From: Phaeotremella fagi
Taxonomy: Eukaryota > Basidiomycota > Tremellomycetes > Tremellales > Phaeotremellaceae
Assembly: GCA_001599715.1 (NCBI GenBank)
Contig: BCHU01000001.1
Coordinates: 1,349,634 to 1,413,633 of the forward strand
Length of the DNA: 64,000 bases
Direction of reading: 5' to 3'
Shown here: piece by piece, positions 59,811 to 64,000 of the stretch
Position numbering within the stretch: the first letter of the stretch is position 1
How the letters are laid out: each line of letters opens with the position of its first letter
Program-made: the position numbers and the translations under genes
The notes under the pieces: model-generated
Told to the model about the DNA's origin: nothing
Databases searched by the model: none
The model's input: only the letters and a program-made list of their open reading frames with translations

Positions 59811-62800
59811 TTACACATTGATAGCTTCTGTCGGTACTTGATTCTCATCCACTACGTTATCATTTTCATCTGGAGCTTTACTGCTATCCGAAGAGCCAGG
59901 GATGGTTTGCTCGTTGGGAGGACCTGTAGGAGGTGGAACAACGGTATCTTGTGCTTGTGTAGGTTCCGTTTCGTCGATATCCATTCGTTCAGACTCGGCA
60001 GGAATTTGCTTTGAAGTACTTGAAGTATCGACGACGATGGTGGATTCTGAAGATCCACCCTCAACAATTTCATTCTTCTCCGCCTTGACATCACCACCCT
60101 CATCAGTCTTCGAATCCGTAGTCGTCGATGTACCCAAGGTCCCGGCGATATACTGATCCCCGCAAGTATTGCACACTGCATCGAGTATCAGTACCACAGC
60201 ATCAAAGAGTAGAACCGTTCACTCACGTGTAGCTTTACCGTTTGGACCTTTTCTCCAAACCTTCAAATCATCTCTTCCACATCCTTGACATCCTGGTCCA
60301 AGATCTAGTCTGTTGCCCTCCCTTGCCATAGCCGCAAGTGCGAGCGCACGTCCACGACCTCTCCCATGACCTCTTCCAACACCTCTCAAACCTATTTTAG
60401 GAGGTGCTGAACCGTCACCTCTGCTAGTGATACTAATACTTCTGCCCCTTCCTCTTCCTCGTCCTCGTCCTCTTTCTCTACCAGTACTCGTACCCCGACC
60501 ACGACCTCGACCTCGACCTCTCTGTGTACCCAAAAGTTCAGCTCCTTTCTCAACTGCATCATCCAGTTCTTCAAAGGACATTGGCATCTCGAACGTCACT
60601 TCTGGTTCGTCTATTTGTTTACCTCTGCGGAATTTCTTCTTCGGTGCGTTAGGATCAACGAAAGCGTCCAAAATTGATATATCGATTTCATCTGGTGGCG
60701 GTGATTGCGCATGGGTCATCGCTTTAGACGACAGTTGATATGTTTTTGGTGCCCATTTATCCGTGGTTGCCTTTGATTTTGATCAGTTTCATTCTTATGA
60801 CGAGAACTTGAGACTTACCTCGACTAGATCGGCCGGTGCTGGATCTTCCACTCTGAATCTCAAGAATGTTCGAGGTGAAACGCGCTGAAGCTTGAGGGTC
60901 ATGTTAGCTATGTATCGTACCGCAGAAATCGATAACTTACCAATCGCTCCAAACCCTCCCTACGGCGCTGGAGCCATGTGCGTTGAAGTAAAGTTGGATT
61001 TGGTAATTCATGTAGAAGTAACAGAGGAGGGACAGGGCGGGGCAGAGGCTTCATAGGGTTGTTTGGCGTTGGTTCAATAGGTTGGGTTCCATCAACAATT
61101 GGAGCCTTCCGAGTCGCGGTCGTCGTCGTTGTGATCTCTTCAACATTTGGTGGTGGTGGTGGAGGTTCAAGTTTCAATTCAGGTTCTTCCTTCCCTAAAT
61201 GATTCACCTCAAAATCTTCGACAAATTTGCAAACCTTCTTGATTCGTTTCCAAACGTTGTCATTAACTCCGCTCAAACGGATTGTGACTGGCTGAACGGA
61301 ACCAGTTGGAGGTAGAAATGAGGACGAAGCTAAGTTCAAGACTGACGGTAGGTGGGCTTTTGATGGTTTTGGAGTACTTGCTGGGGGTTTAGTACGCAGC
61401 GATCTTGGTGAGACAGGTGGTGGTGCAGTGATCGCAGGTTTTTGCTCGACTACAGGTTCACTGGGTTTTGGCTCTGGTTTGATTGTTGGTATCGAAGTAG
61501 CTCCAGGAATAGTTGATGGATCAAGGTCGTACTCCCTGTTCTCGAACGGTAATCTTTTGGCGAGTTTGGGCCAATCTGGTCGAATCCATTTCGCGGTTGG
61601 TACGATAGTACTCAATAACACTGTACCTTTCGATGGTTCCATACCTGGTAAGATTGGAAGTTTGGTTTCTTTTTCTGGTTGATCTAATTCTTCTTCACTG
61701 TCGTCATCCGCTTCTTCGACAATTTCAGGTTCCAATTTATCATTCTTAGCAGCTGATTGTCGTCCTCTACCCTTGCCCCGAGGTTTTCCGCGAGTGGCTC
61801 GAGTTGCAGCTATTGGCTTTTCTGAGCTATCATCCACTGCAGTTTGTTCCATTTTAATCTCCTCTACGGCGGGGGGAGGTGGTGGTGGTGGTGGCATTGG
61901 CGGCGGGTGAGTTACCACATCCCCGCCAACTCTTGAGATGAATGATTGAGAACCAATGGGAAGAAGGTATTTCTCGGTGGGGGCATCTTTGAATGCGATA
62001 AGCAGGAAGGGTGGTGGGAGTGGGTAAAATCGTCGAGCAGGCGGTGGGGGGCGGACAACAGGCGGTACAGCGGTATTCGTATTGAGAGGTAGGGGTGTTG
62101 TAGATGAAATAGGATTTGCCAAGGGTGATGCAGTTGACGGCAGGGTGGTGGGAGGAGTGGAATTAATAGGTGGAGGTCTGACTTGTGGAACCGAAGGGCT
62201 AACAAGATTGTTTTGAATCGGTGGAGGTATTGTCGGTTGAATGATAGGGTTGACCGCTTTATTGGATGTAGGTTGATCGGCAAAATTTGGCGGAGGTTTA
62301 GAAGACGAGTCGATTGGGCTAGGCTGTGATGGGTTGCTTGGGTCCACCGATGGAGGGGTACCGTTGACCTCTATGATTTCAGGTAAAGGACCACCTCCTA
62401 CCTGTTCGGGACCTGACATATCGATATCGCTGAGACTGCTGTCAGAATCGCTGTCGTCATCGACTACGGGTGCCGAAGCCGCTGGAGGAATAGGTGGGCG
62501 AGGAGCATTTCCATTTGGAGCTGGTCGGACAGTTGGAGTTGCTGTAACAGGTGGCCGTTGTGGAATGCTTGAAGCTCCTGGCAAGGGACCAGTGGGTCTA
62601 GATGGTCCTGAATCACTTGCACCTTCACTGACCCCTTCACCCCTGCTGAGTCGACCAACAACTCTTCCTAATTTGGCAAGTTCTTCTTTACTTGCGGAAG
62701 ACTTCGCAGCCTTATGAATGAGATCTGACAGCCAAGGATGTTGTGTAGCCGCTTGATTGACTCGTTGAATCAAGGTCGATGGCTAGTCAGAGAGTAAGAT

Positions 62801-63868
62801 TAGTGGTCGCTTCACTGAGTATGATCGGAGAAACCACTTACAATTGCAGGTCTAGCTGGAGCAGAGAGTGGAGGCCTAGGAGGATTTGGTCGCACAATTG
62901 GAGCCGTGTGGACGGGTGCTGGTGCAGGAGTCACATTAGGCCTGCGATGTTTCGCTACTGGAGTGGAAGATGTGGATGATCGTTTTTCAGGTCGTTTCCC
63001 CCTCTCCCTCCTCACTGGAGGAGCGACCGTTCTTGATTCGACAAATCTACCAATCCATAACTCAGTTCCTGGATATGAGATTGGCCCAATTGAAAGTGTA
63101 ACCCTGGCTATACATTCGATTTCGTGTGCCGGAGGTTCAATCTCGGTGGACACTTTAGGTGGTTTTGGCGCTTTTGTGGGTTTCGGTGGTGCTGTAGGAG
63201 TCGATGTAGAACTTGCGGGATCTTTTGCTGTAGAATCGGTTGTCGCAGGGTCGGCAGAAGATTTTGGTGGACCTGGAGGAGGATTTTGAATTCCCCCAAT
63301 CGGTTTCAAAGGTCCATGATATTCGTTTACTGGTAGTGGGTGGATCAGTGGAGGAGGTGTTGGGAATTGAAACGTCGATTTTGGTGGTGGACGGGCACGA
63401 GGTTTGTTGTGGGAAGGAATCGATGGATGTGTAAAAACGTGCGGTAGGAGGTTGGTGAGATGCCTCAAGCGAGTTTGCGCTAAAGAGAACGGTAGAACAA
63501 GACTGTTGAGATGTCAGCGGAGTATTTATTTCATCATGACCAACTTACCTATCTGCAATGCTCAAGAGCTGATCCTTTTCAATAGCTTCGTCGACGTGTT
63601 CTTCAACTTCAATCTCCTCCTCCTCTTGAGCCATTACTACGTCTCCATCCTCTGTATCTACTACTATTGTATCATCTTCGGGGGATTCATCAACTTCTTC
63701 CTCTTCCTCTAACTCAACGACCTCTTCTTCTTCGGCTGCTTCGTCGTCGTCCTCCAAGTGATCCAATTCATATCCATCATTATCGACTATCTGAGGACGA
63801 GCTGAAGTCGGCAAGTCGATGTGTTTGAAAGGGGCTTGACTGAATCTTCCTCCGACACGAGATGCCAT
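59811..63868 (-). CDS. GATA-finger, RG-rich, probably chromatin-associated protein
   Basis: Six exons encode about 1,270 aa from MASRVGGRFSQAPFKHIDLP at 63868. The start is followed by a long acidic tract (EEEEVVELEEEEEVDESPED). Exon 2 joins at ADSLVLPFSLAQTRLRHLTN; the middle holds a helical block (LIQRVNQAATQHPWLSDLIH, SASKEELAKLGRVVGRLSRG) and very long Pro-rich linkers. Near the end comes RVSPRTFLRFRVEDPAPADL, then an RG-rich region (RGRGRGRGRGTSTGRERGRG) and a GATA-type zinc finger CQGCGRDDLKVWRKGPNGKA joined by the last intron to TLCNTCGDQY (C-x2-C...C-x2-C, W and N-C spacing as in GATA fingers). Acidic and RG tracts with such a finger suggest a nuclear DNA- or histone-associated subunit, possibly of a remodelling complex. 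The exact family is not recognised. It ends at TAA 59811-59813. Confidence 0.75.
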
Positions 63869-64000
63869 GATTTCTTTATCTCAAATAATACCCAAGAAGC
63901 AACATCCATGTATAATAACGAGTAAAAATGGAGGAGAAAAGGTGAAGCAGATGAAAGTTGATTTTAACGGTTGAAGGTCTCGGCTGGATGTTATCCGAGA
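63869..64000. other. 5' flank of the GATA-finger gene
   Basis: The last 132 bases lie upstream of the gene starting at 63868. No feature is seen. Confidence 0.4.

Overview
The window is nuclear DNA of a basidiomycete yeast, most likely a tremellomycete close to Cryptococcus or Kwoniella. The reasons are a dense gene layout on both strands, many short introns (mostly 40-60 nt, some only 30-32 nt) with GTRNGT donors and CTRAY branch points, typical fungal housekeeping genes (beta-tubulin, VPS35, VPS23, COG5, PEX13, CDC25 RasGEF, a fungal complex I 21 kDa subunit), and long Ser/Pro-rich disordered tails. No tRNA, rRNA, transposon or CRISPR array was recognised. Exon joins below were worked out by hand from splice sites, reading-frame continuity and family motifs.

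Layout. 0-5.2 kb: the 3' part of an unknown gene (+), an EIF1AD-like S1/eIF1A-fold protein (-) and COG5 of the Golgi COG complex (+). 5.4-9.2 kb: a small single-TM Ser/Thr-rich protein (+), the ESCRT-I subunit VPS23/TSG101 (-), and two tiny membrane proteins (+ and -). 9.2-15 kb: a long 5' region and then the CDC25-type RasGEF (SH3, RasGEF-N, RasGEF; +). 15-19 kb: three lineage-specific genes, one (-) and two (+) that look like diverged paralogs; two of the three have interrupted reading frames. 19.2-28.2 kb: PEX13 (-), an AVO2-like ankyrin protein (+), a Na+/H+ antiporter (-) and the retromer core VPS35 (+). 29-37.8 kb: beta-tubulin (+), a bromodomain protein (-) and a mitochondrial PPR-type protein (+). 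37.8-41 kb: an unknown small protein (+) and a 681-aa membrane protein (-).

41.7-46.8 kb is a short run of secreted proteins: a type B carboxylesterase (+), a Cys-containing secretory protein with a GC-AG intron (-), and an intronless secreted protein carrying a phage tail-collar / MdpB-type domain (+). The last is normally bacterial or phage and is the best candidate here for horizontal transfer and a new role. 47-51.7 kb: two unknown genes and a T5orf172 (DUF1766) protein. 51.7-64 kb: complex I 21 kDa subunit (-), a Fab1-like lipid kinase with no visible FYVE or chaperonin domain (+), and a large GATA-finger, RG-rich, probably chromatin-associated protein (-).

The genes do not form an operon-like system. 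Several divergent pairs share intergenic regions of only 240-410 bp (EIF1AD/COG5, VPS23/small TM gene, PEX13/AVO2-like, antiporter/VPS35, bromodomain/PPR, complex I/FAB1-like). Endomembrane trafficking is well represented (COG5, VPS23, VPS35, a Fab1-like kinase), but this looks coincidental.
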